The position numbers were made by a program, and so were the translations under genes. This document shows positions 1 through 8,176 of a stretch of DNA of 64,000 bases, in pieces. Below the pieces are notes generated by a model. That model worked only from the letters and a program-made list of their open reading frames with translations, was not told where the DNA came from and did not search any database. Source of the stretch: CAXBMB01 sp963976695 (lineage in GTDB: Bacteria > Pseudomonadota > Alphaproteobacteria > Kiloniellales > DSM-21159); NCBI GenBank assembly GCA_963976695.1, contig CAXBMB010000001.1, positions 130,440-194,439 on the forward strand. The letters are read 5' to 3'. Position 1 is the stretch's first letter, and every line of letters begins with the position of its first letter.

Positions 1-898
1 CGCTATCTGGCGTCTGGCCGTCCGCCGCGACCGCGCCGAACCAGTCGCTGGCGCGGCGCTTCAGGGTCTTGAACTCGTAGTTGTCCATGAACGCGTAGAC
101 GGTCTGGGGATCGGGCACCTGCTTGACCAGCGTCGCCAGTTCCAGCGCCAGCGGTACGTCCTTTTTCAAGGTCACCAGCTGGCGGGAGAGTCGCGCCAAC
201 TCGGCGTTTTCGAGCAGCTTTTCGCGGCGCTTGGGCTGTTTGATTTCACCTGCTCGCGCCAGCAGCGCCTCCAATCCGCCATATTCGGTAATCAACTGGG
301 CGGCGGTCTTCAGGCCGATCCCCGGCACGCCGGGCACGTTGTCCACTGAATCCCCCGCCAGCGCCTGGACCTCGACCACCTGTTCCGGGGCGACGCCGAA
401 CTTTTCAAAAACCTCGGCCGGGCCGATCGTTTTTTCCTTCATCGGATCGAACATGTCGACCCCATCGGTCACCAACTGCATCAGGTCCTTGTCGGAGGAC
501 ACCACCGTGACGCGGGAGCCGGCGGCGCGGGCCTGCGCCGCCAGGGTGGCGATGATGTCGTCGGCCTCATAGCCTTCCATTTCGATGCAGGGAAGATTGA
601 AGGCGCGGGTGGCTTCGCGCACGGCGGCGAACTGCGGCACCAGGTCTTCCGGCGCCGGTGGGCGGTTGGCTTTGTAGTCGGCGAAGATCTCGCTGCGGAA
701 AGTTTTGCCTTTGGCGTCGAAGATCACCGCCAGCCCGTCGGCCTCGTTGCTTTTCAGCAGCTTGATCAACATCGAGGTGAAGCCGAAGGTGGCGTTCACC
801 GGGACGCCCTTGGAGTTGGGCGGCACGCGCAGCGCGAAATAGGCGCGGAAGATGTAGCCGGAGCCGTCGATCAAATAGAGATGCTTGGGAGCGGGCAT
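1..898 (-). CDS. polA: DNA polymerase I, N-terminal 5'-3' exonuclease part (partial)
   Basis: The gene runs off the left edge; 299 codons are visible from an ATG at 898. The protein starts MPAPKHLYLIDGSGYIFRAY and continues with ADGLAVIFDAKGKTFRSEIF, ADYKANRPPAPEDL and EMEGYEADDIIATLA. These are the metal-binding motifs of the FEN-like 5' nuclease domain of bacterial Pol I (acidic residues in IDGSG, VIFD and EADD). Family members remove RNA primers during Okazaki fragment processing and fill repair gaps in the cytoplasm. The polymerase domain lies outside the window, so full length cannot be checked. The neighbour upstream, on the same strand, is the small zinc-finger gene. Confidence 0.95.
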   Translation of the reverse strand, partial: MPAPKHLYLIDGSGYIFRAYFALRVPPNSKGVPVNATFGFTSMLIKLLKSNEADGLAVIFDAKGKTFRSEIFADYKANRPPAPEDLVPQFAAVREATRAFNLPCIEMEGYEADDIIATLAAQARAAGSRVTVVSSDKDLMQLVTDGVDMFDPMKEKTIGPAEVFEKFGVAPEQVVEVQALAGDSVDNVPGVPGIGLKTAAQLITEYGGLEALLARAGEIKQPKRREKLLENAELARLSRQLVTLKKDVPLALELATLVKQVPDPQTVYAFMDNYEFKTLKRRASDWFGAVAADGQTPDS

Positions 899-1300
899 GA
901 AATCGGCGGCCTTTTAACTGGCCAGCGAAGCGGCGGCCGACAGGCGGTCGCCGGGCAACGCGGGCGGGAGGGAGGATTTTTTCGGAACCGCAAAGATGCC
1001 TTGCCGGAGGCAAGCTGTCGAGAGGCGCTGGTCGCGGCTCCGGTCAGCGTGCTGACAGCACCGGCCGGGGAGGGGCGGGAAAAGCCATTTCCGGCGACGA
1101 TCCGGCGCACCGCAACAGCGCCAGGCGGGCGCCGGGTTCGCTGTGGCGTGTGATCGACCCTGGAAGACGCGCCTGGGAGCAGGCGCTCAGGAAAAGACAC
1201 CGAGAAAAGACACCGGGAAAAAGGCGTCGGGGGAAAGGCGCCGGGGAAAGGGTGTTCGCGACGACGCGCTTGGCGCTTTGTCCCTGCCGCCAATCCGCGG
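899..1300. other. Gene-free stretch between polA and the zinc-finger gene
   Basis: About 400 bases of very GC-rich sequence. Several frames stay open on both strands, but their translations are arginine- and proline-rich low-complexity peptides without a recognisable domain, as expected from GC-rich non-coding DNA. The polA promoter should lie here. I see no RNA gene or clear terminator. Confidence 0.5.
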
Positions 1301-1477
1301 CTAGTGGCCGCCGCTGGGCGCGCCGTCCCGCAGCACAAAGTGGCGGCCGCAGTAGGGGCAGTCGATCTGGCCCTTGCCCTTCATGTTCAAGAAAACACGC
1401 GGGTGACCCAGCGGGCCATTATCGCCATCGCAGGCAACAATCTCTTTCTCAACGACTATGCTATCTTTTACGTGCAT
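1301..1477 (-). CDS. Zinc-finger domain protein (zf-CHCC, NDUFS6-like), 58 aa
   Basis: A 59-codon frame starts at ATG 1477 with a good ribosome site (AGGAG, about 9 bases upstream) and stops at TAG 1301-1303. The peptide begins MHVKDSIVVEKEIVACDGD and ends with a Cys-x2-Cys motif (DCPYCGRHFVL) before a Gly-Gly-His tail. With the earlier Cys (VACDGD) and His (LGHPRVFL) it makes the C-H-C-C zinc ligand set of Pfam zf-CHCC, the family of the NDUFS6 accessory subunit of complex I. Alphaproteobacteria usually encode one stand-alone copy of about 60 to 80 aa, so the length is normal. Its role in bacteria is inferred from the mitochondrial homologue. Confidence 0.85.
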   Translation of the reverse strand: MHVKDSIVVEKEIVACDGDNGPLGHPRVFLNMKGKGQIDCPYCGRHFVLRDGAPSGGH

Positions 1478-1878
1478 TGGGGCTCTCCTATCGGCGTCTT
1501 GTAACCGGTTGCTTGCCGGGATGAAAGCCGGAAAATTCGTGAGTCTCGGCGCTTCTTCGGCCTTGAGCCGGGGGTTGGGGATCGGGGGCTCAGGTCGCGA
1601 TCATACTCACCGGCCCGGCGCGATCAATACCCGGCGCGGGTGAAGTTCGGCGCCGGGCCGGCCAAATTTGCCCGCCGCCGCGCCCCTGTGGCGGCGGGCG
1701 GGCTGGCAAAGTCGCCGAAAAAACCTTAAACAGGGGGATGCAACAGCTGTCGCGCGCCGCCGCCGACCGTGACCTTGCCTGCGGCTGTCCGGCCCTTGCC
1801 GCGCCGGCAGGGTTTGCTGTCCCGGGCTGTCCCGGGTTGTCTGGGGCGCGGGGCGAACGACCAGAAGATGAACGGGAA
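1478..1878. other. Gene-free stretch upstream of the ABC ATPase
   Basis: About 400 bases. An in-frame extension of the ABC gene upstream to 1738 encodes an Ala/Gly/Pro-rich tail unlike the family N-terminus, so I take it as untranslated. The region should hold the divergent promoters of the zinc-finger gene and the ABC operon, but no confident promoter hexamers were found. Confidence 0.45.
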
Positions 1879-2898
1879 ATGAAGTCAATGTCCCAGGCTG
1901 CCATTCAAGATGATGCGCTGTTGGCGCAGGCCACGGGCGAGAGCGACCCGCTGCCGGACTATGCCGTGGAAATCCAGGGCCTGACCAAGACCTATAAGGC
2001 CGCGGGGCGGTCCCCGGCGAAGCTGGCGCTCAAAGCGGTGGATCTGAAAATTCCCCGCGGGTCGGTGTTCGGCTTGCTGGGGCCCAACGGCGCGGGAAAG
2101 TCGACCCTGATCAATATCCTGGCCGGGTTGGTGAACAAGACCAGCGGTCAGGCCAGTATTTGGGGTAGCGACATCATCACGCAGATGCGCCAAGCGCGGG
2201 CGGCCATTGGCGTGGTGCCGCAGGAGTTGAACATTGACCCTTTCTTCACCCCGCTTGAGTTGTTGGAGCTGCAAGCCGGGCTCTATGGCGTTCCGCCGCG
2301 CGAACGGCGCTGCATGGAAATTCTCGAAAGCCTCGGTCTGTCGGACAAGGCCCACGCCTATACCCGCACCCTGTCGGGCGGCATGCGCCGGCGTCTGATG
2401 GTGGCCAAGGCGATGGTGCACAACCCGCCGGTACTGGTGTTGGACGAACCGACCGCCGGGGTGGATATCGAGCTGCGCCAACAGCTCTGGGCGCAGGTGC
2501 GCGCGCTCAATCAACAGGGCACCACCGTGCTGTTGACCACCCACTACCTGGAAGAAGCGCAGGAGCTTTGCGACACCATCGCCATCATCAACCATGGCCA
2601 GGTCATCGCCTGCGAGGCGACCGAGGTGCTGTTGCAACGGCTGGACAGCAAGGAACTCTACGTGCAGTTGGACCGCAGCCTGGCGGCTGTGCCGCCCGGG
2701 CTGGAGGGTTTTCACGCCAGACTGTTTCAACCCAATTGTCTGGTCTTCCATTACCGTCCCAGCGAAAGCCCCGTCGCGACCATTCTGGAAGCCTTGCGCT
2801 TGGAAGGCCTGGGGGTGGTGGATCTGCGGACCGAGGAAACCGATCTGGAGGACATTTTCCTGCAGCTCACCAGAGGCAGTCATGACCATGACAAGTGA
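1879..2898 (+). CDS. ABC transporter ATP-binding protein, ABC-2 (drug/polysaccharide export) type
   Basis: A cytoplasmic ATPase of about 339 aa. It shows Walker A (LLGPNGAGKST), Q-loop (GVVPQELNIDPFFTP), the ABC signature (TLSGGMRRRLMV), Walker B (VLVLDEPTAGVD) and the switch His (LLTTHYLEEA). The order and the C-terminal extension after residue 240 match ATPases of ABC-2 exporters such as the YadG/CcmA-like group. The start could be ATG 1879 or ATG 1888. No permease gene is adjacent: the next gene, 12 bases downstream, is a hydrolase, so the membrane partner must be encoded elsewhere. Substrate unknown. Confidence 0.85.
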   Translation: MKSMSQAAIQDDALLAQATGESDPLPDYAVEIQGLTKTYKAAGRSPAKLALKAVDLKIPRGSVFGLLGPNGAGKSTLINILAGLVNKTSGQASIWGSDIITQMRQARAAIGVVPQELNIDPFFTPLELLELQAGLYGVPPRERRCMEILESLGLSDKAHAYTRTLSGGMRRRLMVAKAMVHNPPVLVLDEPTAGVDIELRQQLWAQVRALNQQGTTVLLTTHYLEEAQELCDTIAIINHGQVIACEATEVLLQRLDSKELYVQLDRSLAAVPPGLEGFHARLFQPNCLVFHYRPSESPVATILEALRLEGLGVVDLRTEETDLEDIFLQLTRGSHDHDK

Positions 2899-2910
2899 GC
2901 GACGCCTGGG

Positions 2911-4068
2911 ATGACCGGCTTGGCGGGGGCCGGGTGCGTGGCCGGCGCGCGGCTTCGGGTTTACCGGCGGCGTGGGGTGATGCTGCTGTTGCTGTCTTTT
3001 CTTTCCGCTTGCAGCCCGCGCCTGGCCCCGGCGGGTCCCGAGGCGACCGATCCATTTGTGGTCTGGAATGATCCGGAGCGGCGCGCCGCCGGCAGGATTG
3101 ATCGGGCCAAGCCGGCGGTGACGCCGGTAGATCCCACTGACGAATGGCTGAGCGCGCGCGCCCTGGCGGCCATCCAAGCCCATCCGCCCGCGCGCGGCGC
3201 TTTCACCGCCGACGACGGCCTGGTTTTGCCGCTTTGGGCCTGGCTGCCGGACCGCCCCCGGGGGGTGATCCTGGCGGTTCACGGCTTTACCGACTACGCC
3301 AACGCCTTTGCCGCCGTGGCCCCGCTGTGGGCCGACGCCGGTTATGCGGTTTACGCCTTCGACCAGCGGGGCTTCGGCGCCGCGCCGAACCGCGGGCTCT
3401 GGGCCGGTACGCAGCGGATGATCCAGGACCTGCGCAATTTGGCCCGGGTGGTTCGCGGCGGCCATCCCGATCTTCCGCTTTTCCTGTTGGGCGAATCCAT
3501 GGGCGGCGCGGTTGTCTTGGTTGAACAAGCCCGGCCCGGCGCGTTGCGGGCCGACGGAGTCATTCTGTCCGCGCCGGCGGTCTGGTCGCGCGACACCCAG
3601 CCTTGGTATCAGCGCGCGGGCCTGTGGTTGGCGGTCCGCCTGGCCCCGGGTCTGGCGCCGGATTCCAGCGGCGTAAAGATCCGCATTTCCGATAACGACG
3701 CCATGCTCAGGGCGCTGTCGCGCGATCCGTTGGTGCAAAAAAGCAGCCGAATCGACCGGCTGGCCGGGCTGGTGGATTTGATGGACGCGGCGCGGCTTTC
3801 CGCCGCCCGGCAGCGCGCCCCGCTGCTGCTGCTGTACGGCCAAAAGGATCAGGTGATCCCGGCCCGGCCTTCGCAGCTTTTTTGGGCGGCCCTGCCGGCC
3901 GGCGGAAAGGCCCGTCTGGCGCTCTATCCGCAGGGGTGGCATCTGTTGCTGCGCGACCTGCAAGCCGAGCGGGTGGCCGACGATATCTTGGCCTGGCTGG
4001 GCGATCCCGGCGCGTCCCTGCCTTCGGGCGCGGAAGCGCAAGCGGTTATTCCAGAGTTGGAGGACTGA
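2911..4068 (+). CDS. Alpha/beta hydrolase (monoglyceride-lipase-like), predicted lipoprotein
   Basis: A protein of 385 aa with a basic N-terminus (RVYRRRG), a short hydrophobic stretch and a lipobox ending at Cys34 (LLSFLSAC), so a lipid-anchored cell-envelope protein is likely. The catalytic triad of the serine-hydrolase fold is visible: the nucleophile elbow GESMGG (Ser196), Asp313 in GQKDQVIP and His344 in GWHLLL, with an oxyanion-side motif VHGFTDY near 123. The closest known group is Hydrolase_4 (monoacylglycerol lipase/lysophospholipase-like). An internal ATG at 2980 would remove the basic n-region, so I keep 2911. It starts 12 bases after the ABC ATPase and is followed after 6 bases by the EamA gene, suggesting one operon. 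Substrate unknown. Confidence 0.8.
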   Translation: MTGLAGAGCVAGARLRVYRRRGVMLLLLSFLSACSPRLAPAGPEATDPFVVWNDPERRAAGRIDRAKPAVTPVDPTDEWLSARALAAIQAHPPARGAFTADDGLVLPLWAWLPDRPRGVILAVHGFTDYANAFAAVAPLWADAGYAVYAFDQRGFGAAPNRGLWAGTQRMIQDLRNLARVVRGGHPDLPLFLLGESMGGAVVLVEQARPGALRADGVILSAPAVWSRDTQPWYQRAGLWLAVRLAPGLAPDSSGVKIRISDNDAMLRALSRDPLVQKSSRIDRLAGLVDLMDAARLSAARQRAPLLLLYGQKDQVIPARPSQLFWAALPAGGKARLALYPQGWHLLLRDLQAERVADDILAWLGDPGASLPSGAEAQAVIPELED

Positions 4069-4074
4069 GGCGTT

Positions 4075-5073
4075 TTGACCGATCAGTGGCGACGGGCTGG
4101 CGCGATTCGCGCGCCCAACTGGGTCGACACCGCCCGGCTTTTCGCCTTGGGGGCGATTTGGGGGTCGGCTTTTCTGAGTATCGAGATCGGCCTGGAAAGC
4201 ATGGGACCCTTCACCCTTACCGCCAGTCGCCTGGTGCTGTCGGCCGGGCTGCTGCTGGGCTTGATGGCGCTGGCGCGCCTGCCTTTTCCCCGGCAGGGGT
4301 GGGTCTGGCGGCGCTTGGCGCTGGTCAGTCTGTTCAACGCCGCCTTGCCCTTCGCGCTGATTTCCTGGGGCCAGCAGAGCGTGGATTCAGCCATGGCGGC
4401 GGTGCTGATGGGCGCGGGGCCGTTGATCGGGCTGATCCTCAATCATCTGTTTACCGGCGACGATCGGATGAGTGCGGCCAAGGTGCTGGGGGTGTCGCTG
4501 GGGTTCGTCGGCGTGCTGCTGCTGTTCGGTGAGGAAGCCTGGGCCGCCTTGCAGGCCGGTTGGCGCGGCGGCCTGAACATCGCAAGCGTCCAGGCGCTCG
4601 GGGGGGCTGGCGGCGTCTGGGCCGGGGTGTTGGGCCAGTTGGCGATTGTCGGCGGGGCGGCAAGCTATGCCCTGTCGGGGCTCTTGACCCGGCGTCTGTC
4701 CCACCTGGACACCCGGGTGGCGGCGGCCAGCATGCTGCTGCTCTCCACGCTTTACTTCCTACCGCTGGCGTTCTGGGCGGAAGGGTTGAAAGTCGGAAAT
4801 CTGACCGGCCGGGCGATCGTGGCGGTCCTGTTTCTCGGACTGGTGGCGTCGGGCTTCGCCGCGCTGATGCGCTTTCAATTGATCAAGGACACCGGCGCGG
4901 TTTTCATGAGCCAGGTTTCCTATCTGGTGCCGGTTTTCGGGGTGGCGTTTTCCGCGCTGTTCTTTCTGCGTGCGCCGCAACCGCAGACCCTTGCCGCGCT
5001 GCTGCTTATCCTCTGCGGGGTGGCGGTTTCGCGGATCCGAAAGAAAAGCCAAATTTTTCCGCCGGGGGGGTAA
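4075..5073 (+). CDS. EamA/DMT-family inner-membrane transporter
   Basis: 332 aa with about ten hydrophobic segments arranged as two EamA halves (first near residues 18 to 145, second near 180 to 320). Motifs such as ALGAIWGSAFLSIEIGLE and VSYLVPVFGVAFSALFF are typical of the drug/metabolite transporter superfamily. Translation appears to start at TTG 4075, with GGAGG about 12 bases upstream inside the hydrolase gene's end; no ATG lies near. Members export or import small metabolites, often amino acids; the substrate cannot be read from the sequence. Last complete gene of the host operon before the truncated methyltransferase. Confidence 0.85.
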   Translation: MTDQWRRAGAIRAPNWVDTARLFALGAIWGSAFLSIEIGLESMGPFTLTASRLVLSAGLLLGLMALARLPFPRQGWVWRRLALVSLFNAALPFALISWGQQSVDSAMAAVLMGAGPLIGLILNHLFTGDDRMSAAKVLGVSLGFVGVLLLFGEEAWAALQAGWRGGLNIASVQALGGAGGVWAGVLGQLAIVGGAASYALSGLLTRRLSHLDTRVAAASMLLLSTLYFLPLAFWAEGLKVGNLTGRAIVAVLFLGLVASGFAALMRFQLIKDTGAVFMSQVSYLVPVFGVAFSALFFLRAPQPQTLAALLLILCGVAVSRIRKKSQIFPPGG

Positions 5074-5131
5074 GATAAAAAAAGCCAGATGGCGTGCGGT
5101 GGGTCGGTTTCGCGGAACACAGGAGGATGCC

Positions 5132-5536
5132 GTGGCGCGGGCGCTATTCCAGATTCTCTGTAAAATCGGCGATCGCTTGTTGCCAGAGGGCGCGGCCTTT
5201 TGGCTGCGTTACCGCTATCATCTGCGCTATGGCGAAGCCGAGTTGGCCTGGGTCAAGCGGCTGTGCAGCGCGGATGAAACTTTTCTGGATGTTGGCGCGG
5301 CGCAGGGCGTCTATGCCTTTGCGGCGCTTGGCCGGGTGCGCCGCCTCTGCCTGTTCGAGCCGAATCCGGCGATGCAAGAGGCCTTGCGGCGGGTTTTTCC
5401 CCAGACGCGGCTTTTTGATTGTGCGCTGTCTGCTGAAGAGGGACGAATTGAGCTGCGAACCCCGGTGGTTCGGGGGATCGCCTATCACGGCGTGGCCACC
5501 ATCGAACAAAGGAATGATCTGGCGCTGTTGGTCTGA
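5132..5536 (+). pseudogene. Truncated FkbM-type SAM-dependent methyltransferase
   Basis: The frame starts at GTG 5132 with a strong ribosome site (AGGAGG at 5121-5126) and gives 134 aa. It contains the SAM-binding beginning of the FkbM family: DETFLDVGAAQGVYAFAAL (motif I), LCLFEPNPAMQEALRRVF (acidic end of strand 2), and LSAEEGRIELRTPVV. Family members are usually 220 to 280 aa and continue with a TLD..K.DVEG segment; that part is missing, and I find no continuation in the other frames before the tRNA at 5712. I therefore call it a C-terminally truncated remnant. A functional short protein is less likely because half of the fold is absent. Confidence 0.65.
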
Positions 5537-5711
5537 GACAGGCCGCCGCGCCGACAAGCGGCCTGACCGGGGCCAGGGGCGGATCCGGCGCCAAAAGGCC
5601 GGGAAATTTCCGTGCTAACCGAGGCGTCGCCTCGCGTTGCAAGACTTTTCAAAAGCGCGCAAAAGGCGTCTTGTCCCGGCTGGGCGCTTGCAGTAAGGTC
5701 CGGCCCGTGAT

Positions 5712-5756
5712 GGACTCGTAGCTCAGCTGGATAGAGTGCTGCCCTCCGAAGGCAGA
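5712..5756 (+). tRNA. 5' part of a split tRNA-Arg(CCG)
   Basis: Acceptor 5' strand GGACTCG (5712-5718), D arm GCTC...GAGT, anticodon stem CTGCC/GGCAG (5739-5743 and 5751-5755) and loop CTCCGAA with anticodon CCG at 5746-5748. After 5756 the sequence no longer forms a variable loop, T arm or acceptor strand. The matching remainder lies at 52066-52097: its CGGGTCC pairs with GGACTCG at all seven positions (one G-T). The two parts joined give a normal 77-nt tRNA ending in CCA, so this is the host attB gene cut by integration and probably not functional. Confidence 0.9.
5743..5756 (+). repeat. attL core, 14 bp
   Basis: CCTCCGAAGGCAGA at 5743-5756 is identical to 52052-52065. It covers the anticodon loop and the 3' side of the anticodon stem of tRNA-Arg(CCG), a usual crossover site for tyrosine integrases. 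The sequences diverge directly on both sides of the core. Confidence 0.85.
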
Positions 5757-5889
5757 TGTCAAGTCTGACGATGGTTCTTGGTGCTACAGAAGGGACTGAC
5801 TAAACAATGGCTTGAGCGGATATCGGGTTCGCTCTTCAACCGGCCGAAAATCTCGCGTAAGCGTGGCGTAAGCAACGCGCAAAAGGTAC
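5757..5889. other. Element left-end segment between attL and the carried tRNA
   Basis: 133 bases without an open frame of note. It begins with TGTCAAGTCTGACG in place of the expected T arm, so the host tRNA is not restored at this junction. The last part holds the first pair of GCGTAAGC repeats. Confidence 0.6.
5855..5874 (+). repeat. Left arm-type repeat pair 1 (GCGTAAGC x2, 11-bp spacing)
   Basis: GCGTAAGC at 5855-5862 and GCGTAAGCA at 5866-5874. The same pair with the same 11-bp start-to-start distance occurs inverted at 6017-6035 and direct at 51903-51922. Candidate integrase arm or excisionase sites. Confidence 0.65.
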
Positions 5890-5966
5890 GCACCCGTAGC
5901 TCAGCTGGATAGAGCGCCGCCCTCCGAAGGCGGAGGCCAGAGGTTCGAATCCTCTCGGGTGCGCCA
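5890..5966 (+). tRNA. tRNA-Arg(CCG), intact, carried by the element
   Basis: A complete 77-nt cloverleaf: acceptor GCACCCG/CGGGTGC (5890-5896 with 5956-5962), D arm GCTC/GAGC, anticodon stem CCGCC/GGCGG (5917-5921, 5929-5933), loop CTCCGAA with anticodon CCG at 5924-5926, T arm AGAGG-TTCGAAT-CCTCT and encoded CCA at 5964-5966. It decodes CGG. The acceptor and T stems differ from the split host tRNA, so it is not a local duplicate. It lies inside the element, 134 bases from attL, and probably replaces the host gene that integration destroys. Confidence 0.95.
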
Positions 5967-6016
5967 TTTTTCTCATAAATACAGATAGTTATCGCTACAG
6001 TCTTTTTTGAGACTAG

Positions 6017-6035
6017 TGCTTACGCGCTGCTTACG
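6017..6035 (-). repeat. Left arm-type repeat pair 2, inverted
   Basis: TGCTTACGC at 6017-6025 and TGCTTACG at 6028-6035: the reverse complement of the GCGTAAGCA pairs, again with 11-bp spacing. Together with the pair at 5855-5874 it flanks the carried tRNA symmetrically. Confidence 0.65.
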
Positions 6036-6153
6036 TGGCAGATTTAATGTCAATTCACGCGCAAAAACATGCACGGTTTGCGATCGTGACAGCTGCGCCA
6101 TCGTCCCGAAACATTCGTCGTTCTCAATTGTCTGGGTTCGTGAGGCTTTTCGC

Positions 6154-7116
6154 TTAGTCTTCGAAACCAATCATACCGGTTTCATGTGCGAGTTCGATAC
6201 AGGTTGCAGCGACAAGTTCACGAAACCAGGCATGGAACGGGTCCTGATCAGACCGGGCATGCCATATTATTGAGACTGGGAAGGTATCTATTGGGATAGG
6301 CAGTGCGCTCGCCTCAAGTTCGAAAGCTCGCGCGAAATAGTGCGCAGCTACAGCGGGTATGTTGATGAGGCATGATCGCGATTTGAGCAGAAACGGGCTG
6401 GCCGAGAAGTTCGCCAAAGCCATCAACACCCGCCGTGATTTTCCAATCTCCGCCAGGGCGTCATCGATCTGGCCATGAAAATCACCGCTCAGCGATCGGA
6501 AAAGGTGTGGTGTCCCCACGAAGGTCGCCATGTCGAGATCACCGGAAACGCCGAGCTGTTTTGGGCAGTAGAGTGCAACGAAGGGCTCATTGTACAAAAG
6601 CTGATGACGGTGTCGCTTATCAAGCGCATTGGGCGTGGCTGACAGCGCCAGATCGGCGTCGCCCTCATCAAGACGGTCAACTAGTGTCCGGTAGTCGGCG
6701 GGGCGGACTATCATACGAACACCAGGCGCCTGATGTGCAAGCTGCTCTGCTAGACGAGGCAACAACACAATATCGAGATCGTCCGGGGCGGCGAACCTGA
6801 CAGATCGCCTAGCGGTTTCCGGATCAAATGCTCTGACGGCACGGATCGATGCCTCGATCGACGACAGCGCAGGCGCCAACCCCTCCCATAGGACAAGGGC
6901 TCGGCTTGTTGGCTCCATTCCGTCGGTTGTCTTGACAAACAGCTGGTCTCCAACGGCTGCCCGCAGGCGAGACAGGGCCATCGAGGCAGCCGAGGGGCCG
7001 AGGAACAGGCGATCTGCAGCCTTGCCAACAGAACGCTCTCTCATAATGGCTGAGAACACCAGCAGCAGGTTTAGATCGAGTTTTCTTAACTCAATTTCGC
7101 TGAATTCATTTTTCAT
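6154..7116 (-). CDS. LysR-family transcriptional regulator (NodD-like group)
   Basis: 320 aa. The N-terminal winged HTH is clear (LRKLDLNLLLVFSAIMRERSV then AADRLFLGPSAASMALSRLR, residues about 10 to 55), followed by the usual linker helix and a periplasmic-binding-like effector domain from about residue 95. The start LRKLDLNLL is typical of the NodD/LeuO-like branch. It is transcribed away from the MBL-SDR-oxidoreductase operon with 61 bases between the two start codons, the classical arrangement for a LysR controlling its divergent neighbour. The inducer is unknown. The lower GC than in the trb genes suggests separate acquisition as cargo. Confidence 0.9.
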   Translation of the reverse strand: MKNEFSEIELRKLDLNLLLVFSAIMRERSVGKAADRLFLGPSAASMALSRLRAAVGDQLFVKTTDGMEPTSRALVLWEGLAPALSSIEASIRAVRAFDPETARRSVRFAAPDDLDIVLLPRLAEQLAHQAPGVRMIVRPADYRTLVDRLDEGDADLALSATPNALDKRHRHQLLYNEPFVALYCPKQLGVSGDLDMATFVGTPHLFRSLSGDFHGQIDDALAEIGKSRRVLMALANFSASPFLLKSRSCLINIPAVAAHYFARAFELEASALPIPIDTFPVSIIWHARSDQDPFHAWFRELVAATCIELAHETGMIGFED

Positions 7117-7131
7117 CTATATCAATTTGAA

Positions 7132-7151
7132 TGATGCGCCTTGGTGCGTCA
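7132..7151. promoter_or_regulatory. Candidate LysR operator between divergent genes
   Basis: Imperfect palindrome TGATGCGCC-TT-GGTGCGTCA (seven of nine half-site positions match) centred in the 61-base divergent intergenic region, 26 bases before the MBL gene start. Position and symmetry suit a LysR regulatory site; binding is inferred. Confidence 0.5.
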
Positions 7152-7177
7152 AGTTGTATTCAGAAAGGATCAATCTC

Positions 7178-8176
7178 ATGACCCACCGAAAGAGACTTAT
7201 TACACTGACCTCGGCTCTCGCCCTATCGCTTGGCGTCACCTCCACAATATTCAGCGCTTCGCCCTCCTTTTCGCAGACGTCTCAGGCTTTCGCCGAAGAG
7301 ACACAAACGGTGCCGCTCGGTCGTTACACGTACGAAGGGCATGGCTCGGTCAATACCCATTGGATCGAGACCCAAAACGGCGTCATCGTCATCGATACCC
7401 AGCGTGACACGCAGCATGCAGCCGAAGCGCTGGCGGCCGTGAAAGCGCTCGGTAAGCCGGTTGTCGCCATCTTCGTGACCCACGGACATCCCGATCATTA
7501 CACGGGATTGGAGCAGTTTCGCGCCGAATGGCCGGACGCCGATATCTACTCCTCTTCAGAAACCGCCCGGGTTATCGAGGTGGACCACTATGGCTATCAT
7601 CAGGTCGTGCGGGATTTAGCGCCGGAAGCCGCGCCGGAGGAATTCATCGTTCCAAACCGGATCATCGAACCCAATGAAACGCTCGTCATCGACGGCGTCA
7701 CCCTCGTCACGCGAGAGATGGGGCCAAGCGAAGCGACAAGCGCGACAGCCTTCTATCTGCCGGCCACTGGCGATCTCTACACCGGAGATACCGTACTCAA
7801 TCAGATGCACGGCTTCTTTCTCGAGGAGCGCTCAGATGCCATCCTCGCGACCGTCGATGCCTATCGCGTCCTGTTTCCCAATGCGGTGACGATCCATCCG
7901 GGCCATGGCAATCCCGGGCCAGCTAAACGTCTGCTTGCGGAACATGAAGCCTACACAATTGATGCCCGCGCACGGGTCGCTGCGGCAATCGCAGCCGCAA
8001 TGGACGACGAGACGATTGTCAGCCAGGTCCGCGCCGCGCTTTTCGCGGACTACCCCGACCATACCGTGCCCGGCGGCCAGCCAAATATGGTCGAGCTGAG
8101 TGTGCGCGGATTGCTGGCCGAACTGCGCGGAAAGGCCATCGTCGAAGCACTCACCGTGTCAGGAGATGAGCAATGA
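7178..8176 (+). CDS. Exported MBL-fold metallo-hydrolase
   Basis: 332 aa. ATG 7178 is preceded by AAAGGA at a good distance. The N-terminus is a signal peptide: basic MTHRKR, a hydrophobic core LITLTSALALSLGV, then a polar region to about residue 40, so a periplasmic location is likely. The metal-binding motif THGHPDH (His102, His104, Asp106, His107) is present, with later ligands probably in TGDTVL and HPGHG. Such proteins hydrolyse lactones, thioesters or similar bonds with two zinc ions; the substrate is unknown. Its stop overlaps the start of the SDR gene (ATGA), showing translational coupling. Confidence 0.88.
   Translation: MTHRKRLITLTSALALSLGVTSTIFSASPSFSQTSQAFAEETQTVPLGRYTYEGHGSVNTHWIETQNGVIVIDTQRDTQHAAEALAAVKALGKPVVAIFVTHGHPDHYTGLEQFRAEWPDADIYSSSETARVIEVDHYGYHQVVRDLAPEAAPEEFIVPNRIIEPNETLVIDGVTLVTREMGPSEATSATAFYLPATGDLYTGDTVLNQMHGFFLEERSDAILATVDAYRVLFPNAVTIHPGHGNPGPAKRLLAEHEAYTIDARARVAAAIAAAMDDETIVSQVRAALFADYPDHTVPGGQPNMVELSVRGLLAELRGKAIVEALTVSGDEQ

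Noticed and set aside
1885..4041. 718-codon open frame on the minus strand opposite the ABC ATPase and hydrolase genes
   Set aside because: Arg/Gln/Pro/Gly-rich translation without domains; it mirrors two well-supported genes on the + strand in GC-rich DNA.
5712..5790. A complete tRNA gene at the left junction
   Set aside because: The sequence after the anticodon stem lacks T arm and acceptor 3' strand; only the distant 3' part at 52066-52097 completes it.
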